Shown: piece after piece, positions 25,343 through 39,358 of the stretch
Layout of the letters: every line of letters starts with the position of its first letter
Position numbering within the stretch: the stretch's first letter is position 1
Assembly (NCBI GenBank): GCA_023238725.1
Contig: CM041550.1
Span: forward strand, 26,001,586 to 26,065,585
DNA length: 64,000 nucleotides
Direction: 5' to 3'
Origin: Scortum barcoo
Taxonomy: Eukaryota > Chordata > Actinopteri > Centrarchiformes > Terapontidae
The notes under the pieces: generated by a model
Seen by the model: only the letters and a program-made list of their open reading frames with translations
Databases searched by the model: none
What the model was told of the DNA's origin: nothing
Translations under genes and position numbers: made by a program

Positions 25343-27204
25343 GAGTGAGGAGAGGAAAAATAAGCAGAGCTTGTAAAACCTTTTAAAGGTGTAATTTTCT
25401 TGAATGACATTATTGGGAAAAAATGCTAACTCTGGAATTCTGCAGCAAAGGTTGATTCCCTTTCTAGAAGATAAAAAAGGAGGACAGGAGACATTTATGG
25501 GTGATCATTTTTTAATAAGTTTGATCTTACCAGTGTCCATTTTTATAATCCATTTAATAAAGCAGTCCTACATTAGATTTTATCACTACTCTTTTCATTA
25601 CACAAAGAACAAGTGTCTTCACACCCCTGAAGGTTTTGACATGCTTCAAGTTGTTTAAAAAGTAAAACAGAGGGAGGGAATGGGGGACTTCCCCCCAACC
25701 CCTTCCTGCGAGACTAAACATTCACAAACCACCGAGTGAGATCGAGACAAACCAATCCCCGCTGTCTGACTTACTCCCCCTAATTCACACAAACACATAC
25801 AACCTGTATACTTGCACACACTTTGATTTTAATTTCCCAAGACGTTAATTTGGCCTCAATGGGAGGTATTTTACTTTCATGACTCCCCGCAGCTACCAGA
25901 AGCAGCCCCGCCCAGCTCATTTTTATAACAGTGTCAAAGCCTCAGAAAGCTTTTATATATTTGTTCAAACCTCAGCTGGAGTACAGAGGAATGCCAACTG
26001 TAAGCAGGTTAGGAGTGTGTGTATGTGACCATGTATATGTGTGTGTCACCAGATGGGAGGCAAGGGGCAAACATGTCACTGTGCCTGGGCCCACTTTCAT
26101 TATTTACCCAGAAGGAGTTGGAAACTTTACTGACTGCAAAGCCACAGTCAAACACACATCACCTTGTAAAAGTGTGTTTATGGTGTTTTGGGGACACACA
26201 GCTATGAATCGGATTCTGCCCAGAGAAAGGCTCGGCTCAGAAAGTTTACTGCTGTTGAACTGAGAAAGTGTGCTTTGGAGGGGTTGATGAATTTAAAAAT
26301 CTGTAACATTAACCATCAATTGCTCATATAGACAAAAAAAATGTCTATGTCACGATATGTGTTTTTTTTTTTTTTAAATAAGAACTTTCCAGTGTAGAAC
26401 AGGTGTTTAGGAACTTGCCTGAATTAACATTATCCCACAGACTGGAAGTTTATGACACATTTTCCATTACATAACTCTATTCCCTGCGCCTGAATCAGAA
26501 TATTTTGGTCGGTGCTCAGCTTGATGTATGCAAATAAAAGCTGGGCAATGCAACTAAAGACTAATTTCATTACACAGCTTTAAGTAGATTAGTCACAACA
26601 CAAATATCACAATTTGTGAAATGGCCATGAGTCATCAGCCACAAAAATGTGTGATGACATTGGGACAGAGCAATAATATAGTTATAAATTATATTAGTTC
26701 TCATTTTATTTTTCAGCTGTTCTGTACAGACACTAATAAATATGACTAAAGGGACACTCCACCAAATGTTCACATGACACAGCTTACTCGTTGTGGAGAA
26801 TTATATACAGCTAGTAAAAACAGTTGTATAATTTCTTTTGCAGGTTTGAGAAGATGATGAAGATGTCATGGTGATGTCATCAGAGATTTTCAGGCTTGTA
26901 CTTGGGGCAGAAGCCTCTGTTACAAACTGGAGGTGTGGAAGCTGAAAGATGTGGGTGTTTACAATGCAGGGAAAGTCTATCAAAAGATACAACTGAGTTG
27001 CATTATGGGGATAGATGATAGTAAAGTGAAATATGTAGCGTTTAATTGTGCAATACAAAATAAGTGTAAAACTTCAATAATATTAAAGGACAAAAATTAG
27101 TAATAAATAACAGTGTTCCCTTTAGTAGTAACTTTGAATTACAAAGTGAAAATAGTCTGACTGCAATTCTTAGTGTCCTCATTCAGGGTGCTATCCACCA
27201 CCTT

Positions 27205-27375
27205 TAGGGTGGTACCTGTTGAATTCTACCTATCTTCTCGAACACAGCATAGAGAAATCGAGCACAGGCAGCCACTGTTCATGATGGTCATTACGATGAC
27301 CTCATGGATGGGGTGTGGCATGGCCTCCCAGGTCAGGTGGCGTTTGGTGCCTGTTGAGCTCCATCTCCATAAAGA
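27205..27375. repeat. Degenerate internal direct repeat
   Basis: GGTGGTACCTGTTGAATTCT near 27208 and TTTGGTGCCTGTTGAGCTCC near 27341, followed by (C)TATCT(T/C)C-like text, are related copies about 135 bp apart. The segment also starts with a small hairpin (CCACC/GGTGG). This may be part of an unidentified repeat. Confidence 0.45.
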
Positions 27376-28680
27376 GCAGCCCAAACAGCCCAAAACATCT
27401 GTGGCCAGGAAAACAGACCTGGTTGAATGGACATGTTCGGTATCTTTAAAAACTTTGGGACACCACTGGAGTTTAACATCAGGATTTGTGGGTTAAAACA
27501 ACATTTTGGCTGCACAACATGAGTCTGTTATAACTAGCACACCAGACGATTGGTGGTTGTGGTGTTTGAGGAGTGGAGAAGTTTAGTTAAATTAAAGAAA
27601 GAGAAACCCTTAGGAACCTTTGTTACAGAGTCCAATACAGTAACTCCTAAGGTGTTAAAAAACACACTCATGATAAGCTGCATCGACAGGTGTTGGATTG
27701 GAGACTTGCTTCTCTGCTCAGAAAGCTGTTATAGCTGGCAGCTGTTAACTAAATTAACTTTGATGGGTGTCAACATACACGAACACGAGGATTTTCATTT
27801 TAACAGTCTACGACTTAAATTAACACTGCTTATTTGTCTGTGTGGTATGAAGAAGTTCAGCTTTCACCTCCTCGGAAATTAATTAATTAAAACTTGTCCT
27901 GTAGGTTTTTTTATTTGAGAGGAACCTGTTGTAGTTTACAACCTGCAACTTCAAATCAAAGATTGTAAAGTGTGAGTGCTGGACCTCACAGCCTGCTGAA
28001 CGAGGTCCTGATCCCAGCTTTGGCCTCGGGTGTAAAGAAGGCGGCAAAACTGTTGAAAGGCAAAGGCAAAGTTCCTGTTTCAAGGATTAAAGACAATGCT
28101 TAACTCTGCTGTTGAGGATAATAAGGTAGTTTCAATGCAGTGGCACACTCTAATCATGCACACTTGCATGCTCATGAAGACACACACAGCATCCACTGAA
28201 TCATACACACAGTGTATTATTACGTTTATCATAGTGAAGACTCATAGTACATTTATTAAATATTTCAGATATATGCACACGTCAAAGCAACACTGCTCAC
28301 ATATTATCTCAGTGTCATTTAAATGCTGTTTTTTCTTTTCCAGAACACACAACAGTTTCCTTGTTCTTGCTTCATAACCAAGATTAAAAAACGGTTTAAG
28401 TGGCTCCAGAATCACCAGTGGAGCCCATCTTTGGATAAAATCATTGTTTTCATGTAATTATTAGAAAATGAGGTAAGCCTTTTCAATAAAGGGCAGGTTA
28501 AAGACAGATAACAGGGAATGGGACACAAGATGCTATTGTTCTCTGGCTTTTCACAGTCATGGAGGGGCGCGAGCTTCACGCATGGAGGACGGGATGGGTA
28601 TGTAGGCTAACACAGCTGTGCCGATAACATTCAGTGACGCTGGAGTGGAAAGAGAGGAGTTGTCAGGTGTCGGAGGCAGA

Positions 28681-28705
28681 CCAGCCAGCCAACCAGCCAG
28701 CCGGA
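28681..28705. repeat. (CCAG)n short array
   Basis: About six CCAG/CCAA units inside a locally GC-richer, CpG-containing patch (28560-28730). Confidence 0.8.
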
Positions 28706-29447
28706 TAGCCTCGCTGTTGATTTTGACGCCACTTGAAGAATGAAGACAAAAAAAGGAAAAGGCTTGTGATATCTTTGAATATATATTTGTGAGGAGATTT
28801 GGAAAGGGGGAGGGGCTGTAGCACTCTCTGACTATTTTGGCTTTTTCTTTTCATTGCTGTTGCTAAGGAAGAGCAGTAGAGAATAACACATACCCTCAAC
28901 TGTGGAAAAGCAGAGCTGGGATGAGCCCTTATCTAATATCGAGCGAGCTTAATGACACTGTGTTAAAGAAGTGTGTTAGTTTGAGCCAGGGTACTTTCTG
29001 CATGGTATGCAAAACACAAAGAAAAAAATGCACCCTTGTCAGCACACGCCTTGATGTTCAAAGACACATTTGACTGCAAGTGTAGAATGATTGCTCCTCA
29101 GTTTGAACCAATTATGGAGTGCATGATTGAAACCATGAGAATCCCAGCGTTAACCTCAGGGGCATTTTTTTTCCTTTTTTTTCTCATGACTTCACGGTGA
29201 GAATGCAGCCTTCCTGTCTTTGTCTAAATTGAACTAGTAAAAACATAAATGTAATTGACACTTTCTCATGCAAACAATAGGCTTTTTGGTGTATCAAGAA
29301 ACTATGGCCACAGCTGATGTTTTTTCTGTTCCTCTGACTCACAAGATACATCTGTAAATAGCCCTACCTCTCTCCCTATTATGTGTCTCTATGTCCTGAC
29401 AGTAGAACAAGAGACAGATAATCTGTGATAAAATCAGACTCCTTCTG

Positions 29448-29780
29448 GCTCCACCTGCTGCCTCTAAGCTCACTGGACAAGAATCCACCACACCTGAATC
29501 AAAACAGCCAATCAGAGCAGAGTATCTGATGGAGCTTCAATCACTGCTCCTGTACAGGCTTCACTACACTGCAGATTAACTTGGAGCAGACATAATGGCG
29601 GATAAACAACAACCAAATGACCAAGCAACGGGAAAACAGTTTACATGAAGGAGACGTACACAGTGAAAGAGCAGGGAAGAAAAACGAGTTAAAAAGAAAC
29701 AAACCATAGAGAGGAAAAGGGAGCTGGAAGTGGGACTCGCTCTAATTTTCAAGCTAAGACCAATCTCTTCTAAATCTTCC
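29448..29780. repeat. Interspersed repeat family A, copy 2
   Basis: Same family and orientation as 6552-6920. The core CCAATCAGAGCAGAGTATCT is identical; other parts, such as AACTTGGAGCAGACA and GACCAAGCAACGGGAAAACA, differ by substitutions and a short insertion. The copy ends next to a perfect 13-bp-arm palindrome (29780-29806), which may be its terminal structure. Confidence 0.75.
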
Positions 29781-29806
29781 CAACTGTAACTTAAAGTTAC
29801 AGTTGG
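29780..29806. repeat. Perfect 13-bp inverted repeat, 1-nt spacer
   Basis: Arms 29780-29792 (CCAACTGTAACTT) and 29794-29806 pair exactly around A at 29793. It lies at the downstream end of family A copy 2. Copy 1 has a shorter, unrelated palindrome (TCAGGAGA/TCTCCTGA) at the matching place. Confidence 0.9.
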
Positions 29807-32800
29807 AATACATAGAAAGAGTCACAGCCACACAGTCAAGGAAGGTTTAGTGCAACACAGGCCAGAGAAGAAAAGTAAAATATGAGCTGATATGAAAATT
29901 GGCATAGTGTTAAGAATATTAAGTGCGAGAACACAATGTCTTGACCACAACATTACTTTATAATAAAGAGGAACAAAGACATTTTCTTCATTTAGACAAT
30001 TAACCAACAACTGAATATCGTGTTTCAAGAATGAGGAACATAGTGAATAATACACCAAACACAATGAAGGGCTTTTCTGCAGGAAATAGTCAGCAGTGGC
30101 TAAATAATTTCTATTGTACTTTTTTTGTTTGCAAATGCTGCTCCACCCCGATAAGACCAGGTTAAGAAATCCCGATCTACCAGTGCTTGATTCACATAAC
30201 AGCAGAAAGTAAACTCCAAAGGGATGCAAAGGCAAAGAGAATTTGCTGCGTAATTTGTGAAAATATGCTTTCATTTGTTAACTTTATATTTAGTTAGCTA
30301 ACACTGACTGTGTTTGTAGGCAGAACATACTTGTGCTGTGCTCGTTGGATGGTTGAGTAGCCTCAGAAACCCCCCGGCCTGCACAATGTCGGATTAGGCG
30401 GGTAGTATCCAACCATTTCTGCAGCATGCTGGCATTGGCCAGCTGTGTGGAGGTGAGGAAGGAACCTGGATTTGAACTCTAGTTCTTTCTTCAAGTATTT
30501 GTGGCACTTTGGAAGGGGGAAAATTGTGTTTCTACCCATTCTTTTCATAAAGTTCAGACAAAAACACAAAAAACACACACAAAAAAGGCTGTAAAACGTT
30601 AAATACATTTTTTTTTTTTGGTTGAAGCCAATACCCCAGAAAACCCCTGGACTTATATACATCTGATCCACTATGTCCAATCAAATTTGAGCCACATGAG
30701 TAAATTCATTTATTATGTCATTCATTTGTGTGGGAAAAAATGCAGAGACTACAATGAGTGGGCATGCACTATAGGCCCATGCCACCAGGAAGCCACCATC
30801 TCAGTTCTCTTAACACACGGTTCTCAAAGTTGATGACTGCTTGAGTGCCAATTTAGCCAGTATAAGGTTGGGGGCCACACAGGAAAAATGTCTTGTGAGC
30901 TTTATGCTCCTGATTCCCTCTCGTTATATGTAAGATAATTGTGACCAGAGCTGTTTGAGCTGTTATTGGAATCAATTTGTAACCAAATGTAATTCCCACC
31001 ACACTTGCAAGGTGCCTCTAGTTGCCATGCAACCAGTGGTTTTCTACAGGTTGTCATTCCTAACAGACAGATGTTGGTGAGGAGGTCACAGTTTGATGCA
31101 GTAACCAAATTAAATGTAGGCTCTTGCTAGCAAATGTTTTGAAATGGATGGCAAAGTTTAATACATAATATATACATTTCATGTCATATTCAGAGGCTGT
31201 GCAAAATGTTGGTTATTAAGCTTGTGAGCTTTACTTTGAGAAACTATGAGTAATAGGTCATTGGAACAATGGGTGGTTCCTGCTCAGACACAGTAAAATC
31301 ACAACGTTTTGTTTTTGTCGCAGAGTGAGCTGCAGCAGAAACATAAAAATGCTGAGTCATTATGAACACTTGAACGCAGCGACCATGAGCCCTGAGCGTT
31401 CATGAGAGTGGCAGCCACCCTCCCTCTCTTTGCTCCCACTGCTGAAAAGTACTTTAATCTCAGAATTGTAACTTTAAACTCTGAACTAAAAAAAAGAACA
31501 TTTTCACATTTGGCCCTAATCCTCCTCCGTAGGTCAGACCAATGGTACTAGTATGAAATACGATTTTTGCAAACTAGCTAATTCTGTTTTGATTAACTGT
31601 CAGTTTCCTGCCACATTAGAGTTAGTGTGAGGTGAACTGTGCAGTGGAATGACAGACTGGAGATGGAGGTGGGTGGATGCATGTTTGAAAATGTCAGATA
31701 AATTGGCTAAATGAAGACTTATATCCAGAAATAAGATGTCACCGTCTAAAATAATATCACAGCTGTGGTACTTAGCACAAACACAACAACGCTGGATAGT
31801 TTTTTGTCTCTAGTACATCTCTCTTTCATCAGTCACTAAAAAAAAAATTTCAAAGCCGCTCAACAGTCCCTCCCTGTGACTGACAACATACCTGACATCA
31901 TCTCAGTACCACTGCAGCTGTTAACCCCTCTGGTATTTCAAACAGGTTCAAAACAAACACTCAGAATCATTTGCAGCTACTGTTTCCCTCAGGTCTAGTC
32001 TGTATGGGTGTGTACATGTGTGCACATGTAAGTATGCTGAATTTAAACATCCTCAGCTGTGAATTCATGAGGGTAAGATAGGTTACAGATAATAGCCCAC
32101 ATCTAGCAAGAAAAACACAACGTAACCAACAAAAATCTTACTACAAGTTGCCAAGACCACTTCAGTACAGTTCAGATTTCCCTCTTAAAAGGTTTCTCAG
32201 TTATTCAGGTGCCAGAGAAATTAGGAGGACATTCCTTGGCAGTGCGATGTGCATGATGATTAAGGAAAGAGGGGGTTCTGGTGTAACTCACGTAGCATGT
32301 ACTCATTTCCAAGGCTTTGAATTAGGTTTCTTCTCTCTCTCATTTTTCCTACCACAATCCAGACTAATAAAGTAGCAACGCCTTCAATGTCTTTATTATC
32401 TTGAGCATTTGAACTCTTTCCAATTGACAGGTTTGATTTGCTGCAGGCCCTCAGGCAGCACTGATGTCTCCCCTTTGTACTCCAAAAGCTTCTGCAGGTC
32501 TTTAAGCTTCATGTGATCCAGAGGCTAACTAAAGATGGCTGCATGCATGAGTCCAGTGCCCACATGTAAACAATGAAGCTTGGCCTCTTTCATCTCTGTC
32601 ACTCCTTCCCACCTTCATGGCCCCCCAACACCCCCACTCCCCACCCTCTGGCAGACTGGCATGAGGAAGAGAGGGGAGACAAAAAGAGAGTAGAGGAGAA
32701 ACCTAAAACTGTAAACCTAAAACCTGAAACTGCTTCAAAGTTGAGGAAGTGATGCAGTAGTAAGTTCATTTATTGGACACATTTGAGTTACTGTTATTGG

Positions 32801-32923
32801 GTATTTCTTTTTTATGCATTTTGTACTACATTTTAGAGTTTTGCTCTTTACAATTATGTGACAGTTGTGGTTACATTTCAGATTTTTCCAAATGGATCAA
32901 ATATTTGTGGCTTGTTACCCTTT

Positions 32924-32954
32924 AAAAATAAAACAAAATAAAATAAAATAAAAC
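32924..32954. repeat. (AAAAT)n microsatellite
   Basis: Pentanucleotide array with an AAAAC variant at each end. Confidence 0.9.
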
Positions 32955-33466
32955 AGTATCTACATGGAGACCCTTGTTATGTTTCAGATGTCTATGACTT
33001 GTTAACTTTTCCACTAAAAAGATTTCCACCCTAAACCCTCAAATGACTTAGTTCAAGTAGCTGGTCAAGACCTAAAGAGGTCAAAAAGAAAGGTCCAAAA
33101 TAACAGATATGTGTAGCAGAACCGTGATTGTTCTTCTTTCCTCACCCATTAAAGTCTGCAGTAGTCTGCAGTCACTGAGAAAGCTTGTTGATATTTGAAT
33201 TCAGCAGCCTAACAAATACAGCCCAGTGCTCCTTCAAACTCATGTGAGTAACTGTGTCAGTGTTGTCCTCTGCACACGTTGAGACTGCTACACTTTTAAT
33301 GATCACAGATTTATCTTACATGCAACCCCTTGGAGGGGCCCAACCCCTATGTTGGTAACCAAGGGACTAAACCACATAATTCTGCATAAACTAGTTTAAA
33401 ACAAGCTCTAGTTCGCCCAGATACAACAAACCGATGTATCACTATTAACAATGTCATGATGTCAGT

Positions 33467-33515
33467 CACAGAACAGGCACTTTCACTTTGATAGTGTATT
33501 CACAGAACAGGCACT
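33467..33515. repeat. Spaced direct repeat (CACAGAACAGGCACT)
   Basis: A 15-bp motif occurs at about 33467-33481 and again at 33501-33515, 34 bp apart, with unrelated sequence between. Origin unknown. Confidence 0.75.
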
Positions 33516-36445
33516 ACATGGAATGAATGCATTCAGGTCACTGAGTACTTTTTATATTGTTGTACTGATACCTCCACTTGAATAAAGGATCTAGGCACTT
33601 ATTCTACTGCTGGTGGTTTAGGAGTTGGTGGGAGGGGGGCTTGTACCACGCAGAAGAGAAGAGTTAGTCTGATGCTACAGGGGAGAGCAGTCATGCATTT
33701 CAGATTTTTAATTAATGGAAATGATTGCCAAGCTCTCTGCTCTGTCTGTCTCTTTATTAATCAATCGCGATAAGCCTTTAACTCTGCTTTGTGTGAGTCT
33801 CTGCGTCCCTCCACAGAACAACATTTAAGAGAATGCGGGAAAGAGATAGAGCACTGAACTGAACAGGTCTGGCAATGGAAGAAGAGCAGCATTTAGGCCT
33901 CCATAAGAAGCAGGGAATTAACATTATCAGATTAATTAAGCTTACACACCAAGGTTGGGAGAGAACAGTGTGTGCTTGTGCGCACGTGTGTGTTGGAAGA
34001 CTAGCTTGTGTGTGTTGTGGCGGGTAGACAACAAAACAACCCAGCTGCAATATGCTTAAGAACATGCACATACAGCGTAGCCCCAGGACTGTTCTTTTTC
34101 CCTGTGATTTCATTTGAGAAAATCCAGCGATATTATTCCTGGCTGTATCTGTATTGGTGGAATAGCGCTTGAGGCATGTCATTAGTTATGGGCACGGCAC
34201 ACTACAAAATCAGTTTCCATGGCATTCATCATGGCAACGAAAAAGGACAACTTCTGTCCCCCTAACACACACACATTCAATCTCTGGAGATTCCAGCAAG
34301 CTCCAAGTTGTGATTTTTTTTTAATTACTCATGCCTCTCAAGAGGGCTGAAAGGCTGACCATGACCTCTTTAGGGGTCAGAAATGAATGAGGTGGGATGG
34401 CAAGCGAATGCAGGAGGGCAGGAAGGTGGTGCATCAGGAAGGACTACATGGTTTCTGTCCTGTGTGTGACAGGTGAGTCTGAGAGGTTTCAGTATAAGAT
34501 ACTGTGGGACAATAGAAAGGCAAAACCACTCTTTATCAAAGCTTGGGCTTTGTGTTTAAGTTCATTCTTTACCTTAGAAGTTGTAGTTTGACTAAACAGT
34601 ACCAACTCCAGTTCAGCTTACTTTTTCCAGTGGCTTTGCACAGTGTCTCATTTGTCAGTCTGTTGATATACAAGCTCAGCAGCTTAAACCCTTTGTTGCA
34701 ATGTATTTGAGTTAGTTTAGAAACAAACACCATTACAGTACATCACTTATCCTCCAGACAGCACTACAATAAAGTTATGTGTTTATGATTTAGAGTGGCC
34801 ACTGTGTCATTATCAGAATTTTTTCATCTGAAGCTATGTTCTGTCCAATAACATAAATTAATTTGTCATGAGAACAGCTCTACATTTTACATATGGATGA
34901 CACCAGCTGTTTATATTTGGGGAATATATTTATATAGATTGAATTCTCCCTGATTATAGAAGGAACCATTCTTTTGTATAATCAACATCAGGGATAACAG
35001 GTTTGTCACTTGTGGGGTAAAAATGATTTTCGTCTTCACAAACATGTTTTTAAGCAGTAAACACTGACAGGTTCCCGTCTCACAAGCATTCATGTTCACA
35101 CAGCTTGTGCTGTATGTCCCTTGTCTAACAAACATGACCAGTTATTACCATAGATTATAAAGACTTTTCACAGGAACAGCAGCTGCTTTTTGTACTCAAG
35201 TTTCACTCATTTGTGGTAGACACTGTATTGTATAATGTACAGTGTGTCAACCACAGCTCTTTTAAGCAGGTTTTGTAGGACAATTGACAGCTTCTCTGCC
35301 ATGTTCAGTCATCTGCCAATTAACATTAACTCTGTGCGAACAAGAGGTATGAAGCATGCCTTAGTGCAGTATGACTCACCATGAGCGTGCGAGTTTAAAA
35401 ACAGCCCGATGCATCTCTGACTGATACAAATGCAGGATGCCAGCACATCACCTGACAAAGTATTATACCCACACTAGACTCTTAAATTACCTGAGGCATT
35501 TTAATTATGCTGTGCTGTTATTGTAGCTACTGTGTTCCAAGTATGACTGCTAGACAGGAATTTCTGAGAACCTCCCTGACTGCAGCAACACAAAGCAGAA
35601 AAATATTTATCACCACTGGCTTGTAGATGGTATGAGAACATGTGAGGACAGAATTTGCCAAGATAAATACTTTGTTGAAGTAAATGAATAAAGATGTTGA
35701 GATCTAAAGCAGGGATTCATGTGTGAAACATGAAGGGGATTGTACAGGAGACAGACATGCAAGCTGCACAGTATAGTAGCATATGTGCTATAAACCATAC
35801 ATGTATGAATGTGTGTGCATCTATGTGTATGTACAATGTGCAATGTCCCAAATAGTCATACAGCACCCCAGAGGTTAGAGTTGGCAGGAGGAGATGCGGT
35901 ACAGGTGTAAACCATGTTGTAATCATGTGTTACACATCAAAGTCTTGTTTACACTCCCATATGTCTTATCTCAGCAGCGAGGGAATCTTTCACCAGACAT
36001 CACATTCCATGATACAAAAAAAGAAGCACATGGACTGCTTGAGAATAAGCACAAGAGTCTGCTTGGGGTGCAGACTTCACCAGACCTGCCTTAGAGGATG
36101 AAACAGGGTAAAAAGCAATATAGATGTGATGATGTCATAATACTGATAATGTTCAGTTAATCACATAATAAAGGCATACTTTTAAAGTGCACGTATACCA
36201 ACATTTATTCTTTTTTTTATCCTTTCACCTGGTACACAATGTAAAATGACAGAATCTTTTAGACATTGACTGTGTGTGTTCAGTTGTCCTGTTGTCAAAG
36301 TGAAAAGTAAAGTGGACCAAGTTAAAATTAAGAAGTGGTCTCAGTGGTTTTTCTGTACACATGACTCAAAATGACTTTTTACACAAGAAAAGGCAGCGTT
36401 ACATTAGTTTCATCTACTAAGTTAAAATGACTCAATTTCTTGGAA

Positions 36446-36600
36446 CTTGCTGATTTTGGCGGCCCCTGTGGACAAACGTGACAGTGTTTCACCTAAATTT
36501 AGGTTTCACGCTTCCTCCACTTCACTCTCCACTGCGAGGAGTCATATCAAGGCATCAGTATTATATTGGGACAGTTTCATAAGCAGTTCAAAACTCCATA
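36446..36600 (+). repeat. Interspersed repeat family B, copy 1
   Basis: GATTTTGGCGGCCCCTGTGG, then ACAAA, AGTGTTTCACCT and TAGGTTTCACG match 56495-56570 with few changes. GTCATAT, then GGCATCAGTATTATATTG near 36541 matches a second block at 56743-56770. The copy here lacks roughly 150 bp that separates the two blocks in copy 2. No coding potential is seen and the class is unknown. Confidence 0.65.
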
Positions 36601-39316
36601 GAGTGCTTTTAACTGACAGAATGTGTCTTCTGAAGTGACACTTTAACACCAGCCACAGCATCAGTGACACTAAAGGCAGACAGAACATTGACCACTGTTG
36701 CTTTTGTTGTTAATGTGTTGTTGGTCTATAATGTAATGCCACAGAATGCTATATGTAGTAACTTTAACAAACTCTCAAGCAGCCACGAGAGCTGGGGGCT
36801 GCACATGATCAAATGGCAGAGTCAATTCATTCCATGGCCACAGGTTCAGGATCACTCAAGAGAATCCAGATCAAACAACAGAACTTTTCTGGTATTGCAG
36901 GCAGTTCCAACCTTTAGTCGACGGGTTGTTTTGACACAATGCATCTGACAAGGCAAACAACCTAACCTTACACAGCTTATATAAACATGACCAAACTCCA
37001 CTGGGAAAGACATTATGAGCTTCAAGATGTATCTTTTTTTTGTGCGTGACCTAAAAGCCAGATTTTAAAAGTCCTTTAACACAGTACATCAGTGTTCTGT
37101 GATGGGTTTTTCACAGAGAAGCTTTACTTATTTATTCCTCTTGAGTCTTGATAACACTTTTGAGATGTTTCTCTGCAGCAAACTGAATCTTTAATTAGGA
37201 ATTAGAAAATTTTAGGTTCAGTATTATTCAATATAAGGAAATCAGTATTGATTTGATCTCTTTTCAGTTTATAAATTATACCAAAGCTTGTGGATTCAAA
37301 ATATTAAAATACTTGTCTATGAATGATAAGTCATTTTGACAAGTTTATTTAACAGAATGATGCTTACATAGACTTTTCAGCATGATAAGTAAAAATTAGT
37401 AACAGTAAAAATTAAAACAGTAAAAACAGTGATGTAATTAAAGCTTCTCTTTTCTTCATCAGACTGATTAACATTGCATGGACTCTTGCTTACCTGCTGA
37501 CCTCATCAAGAAGAAAAGGTATCAACACCTTTCCCATCAAGACATTTTGGAGTTGTTCCAAATGCTGCAAGCAACTGAACACTTCATTTTAATATTTCAG
37601 TTGATTGAATATTCTGAAATGCTCCCCAGCTGCCTCATTACAATGTCCACAGTTGAACTGGACCTGGAATGCAGTTGACATAACTTTAGTAAAAGCATTA
37701 TGAAAAGCATTGACCACTGACAATAACCCTTCATCCCTGCAAACTGGTATACTGTATTTCCCACAAAATAGAAACAGCGAAAGTAATTTACAGAGTGAGA
37801 GACAAATATGTGATCTTTTAACATGGGTGTGTTTCTGTCCTGTTTGCTGTCACACTTCTCTAAAAATGTAGTAGCAACTTCAGGAAAAATACTGCGTAGA
37901 TGATTAGATGTATGCATCACAAGACAAACAGAACAAAATGTACACTGCATGAAAAAAAATCAATGTACAGTGAGGGTTCTTGTCCTCAGAAATCAGAAAT
38001 CACTGAATTTAGGCAAGACTAACATGATAAAGATGAAAGATGTTGAACATGAATGACGTTTTGGGGAGTCATACATTTTGTCTGGAACCACACTTAACGT
38101 ATACCAAATTCATTTCCAGCACTGTGTACGATTTAGGATTTCTTACATTTCCCCAGATTTTGTTTTTACATTTTATGTGGACTACTCCCTCTTCCATACA
38201 TTACTTATTTTATGGATGTATGTAGAAATACGAATGACACAAATGCAAGTCAGATGCTTATTATTCACAATGTGCCACAAACACTGTAAATGAAACCACT
38301 TATCAATAACCATATTTACTGAATTAAAGGCCTTCAGAGAGATTTTCAAACTGCACAATTAAAGGATAAATTTGCCTGAAAGTATCCTAAAGTTGTTTAA
38401 AATAAAACTCACCAATCTGACCTGAGAAGTTAAAAAGAACTGTACTACTGTAATACTGTAAATACATAAATACAGAGTCACCCAGAAACCTAGGCTCATT
38501 TAAACCTCCTGTATACTTACACATATTTTCTGTGTAGATCAGCCATTAACAGGGTTCTGTGCTGAGGCTCCTTGCTGAAGATACACTGATGTGACCATTT
38601 GATTAAAAGGGCAGTAGACGGTTCCAGGATGTAGAAATCATGATGCTGCAGAAAGACCAGCAGCAAAATGGTGGCCTGCCCACTCTTAAACACTTGGACT
38701 TACTCTAATTTGTCAAGTCCAGAGCAGAATATAGTAAATTAGAGCTGCCCTGAGCAAAACGCTCCAAACAACAGTGTTCCAGGTCTGAGAGTGAAAAAGG
38801 AAATGCTGAGTCGTCCAGCATTCTCTGACCCCACATTTTTTTGTTAATGAGGATAGAAGGAAAACCTGTCAAACTCCTTTCCAGAACAGTCTGTAATACA
38901 GTGTGGTGTTGGGGGTTGGAGGTCCCTACTTTCAGTTTCCTCATCAGAAACACCAACAAACACTGTCTCAACCTATTTACAGTGAGGCATATGGATGTGT
39001 GTGTGTAAGTGTGTGTGTGTGCATACCTGCCTAAATATATTATGTGCTTGTGTATGACTGTGCATATGATACTGTATGTGTACCTGTGCCTTCACGCCTG
39101 TGTACATATATCTGTGAGTGCATGGTATGTGAGTATGTGCGTGTATTATACTTTAATATACTTTAATATTGTTAAAGCTAAAGGAACTGTACACCAGCTA
39201 GTAGCCCGAGGCCCTTTGGCCCCCACATTATCCATCTCCCGGTTACAGGGTCACAGAGTCCAATTGGCCTTTTCCACAGTTCTGGTTCCTCTCTCAGGAT
39301 AGTCACTGGGGCTTTG

Positions 39317-39358
39317 CTTTTCTGCTCTACACTTTTCTGCTCTACACTTTTCTGCTCT
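39317..39358. repeat. 15-bp tandem repeat, 2.8 copies
   Basis: Unit CTTTTCTGCTCTACA at 39317, 39332 and 39347, identical as read. Confidence 0.9.

Larger units (their letters stand above)
24641..29447. other. Non-coding interval
   Basis: No gene recognised. It holds a long (TG)19 array, a 14-T run at 26362-26375, an internally duplicated segment near 27.2 kb (listed separately), and a CCAG array at 28681-28705. Frames of 110 codons at 25931-26263 and 27550-27882 carry no recognisable motif. Confidence 0.55.
29807..36445. other. Long non-coding interval
   Basis: No gene recognised in 6.6 kb. The longest frame of the window (150 codons, minus, 29822-30274) lies here but is rich in Leu, Ser, Phe and Cys with no motif and looks like chance. 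GGTTCTCAAAGT and GTTGGGGGCCACAC near 30811-30880 recall hAT/Charlie-type ends, too weakly to call an element. An (AAAAT)n array lies at 32924-32954. Confidence 0.5.

Noticed and set aside
29822..30274. Longest open frame (150 codons, minus strand)
   Set aside because: Composition is hydrophobic, Ser- and Cys-rich without a motif, there is no splice or promoter context, and its length is within chance expectation for 64 kb of such DNA.
30811..30880. GGTTCTCAAAGT and GGTTGGGGGCCACAC, resembling hAT/Charlie ends
   Set aside because: No inverted partner, target duplication or transposase trace was found nearby.
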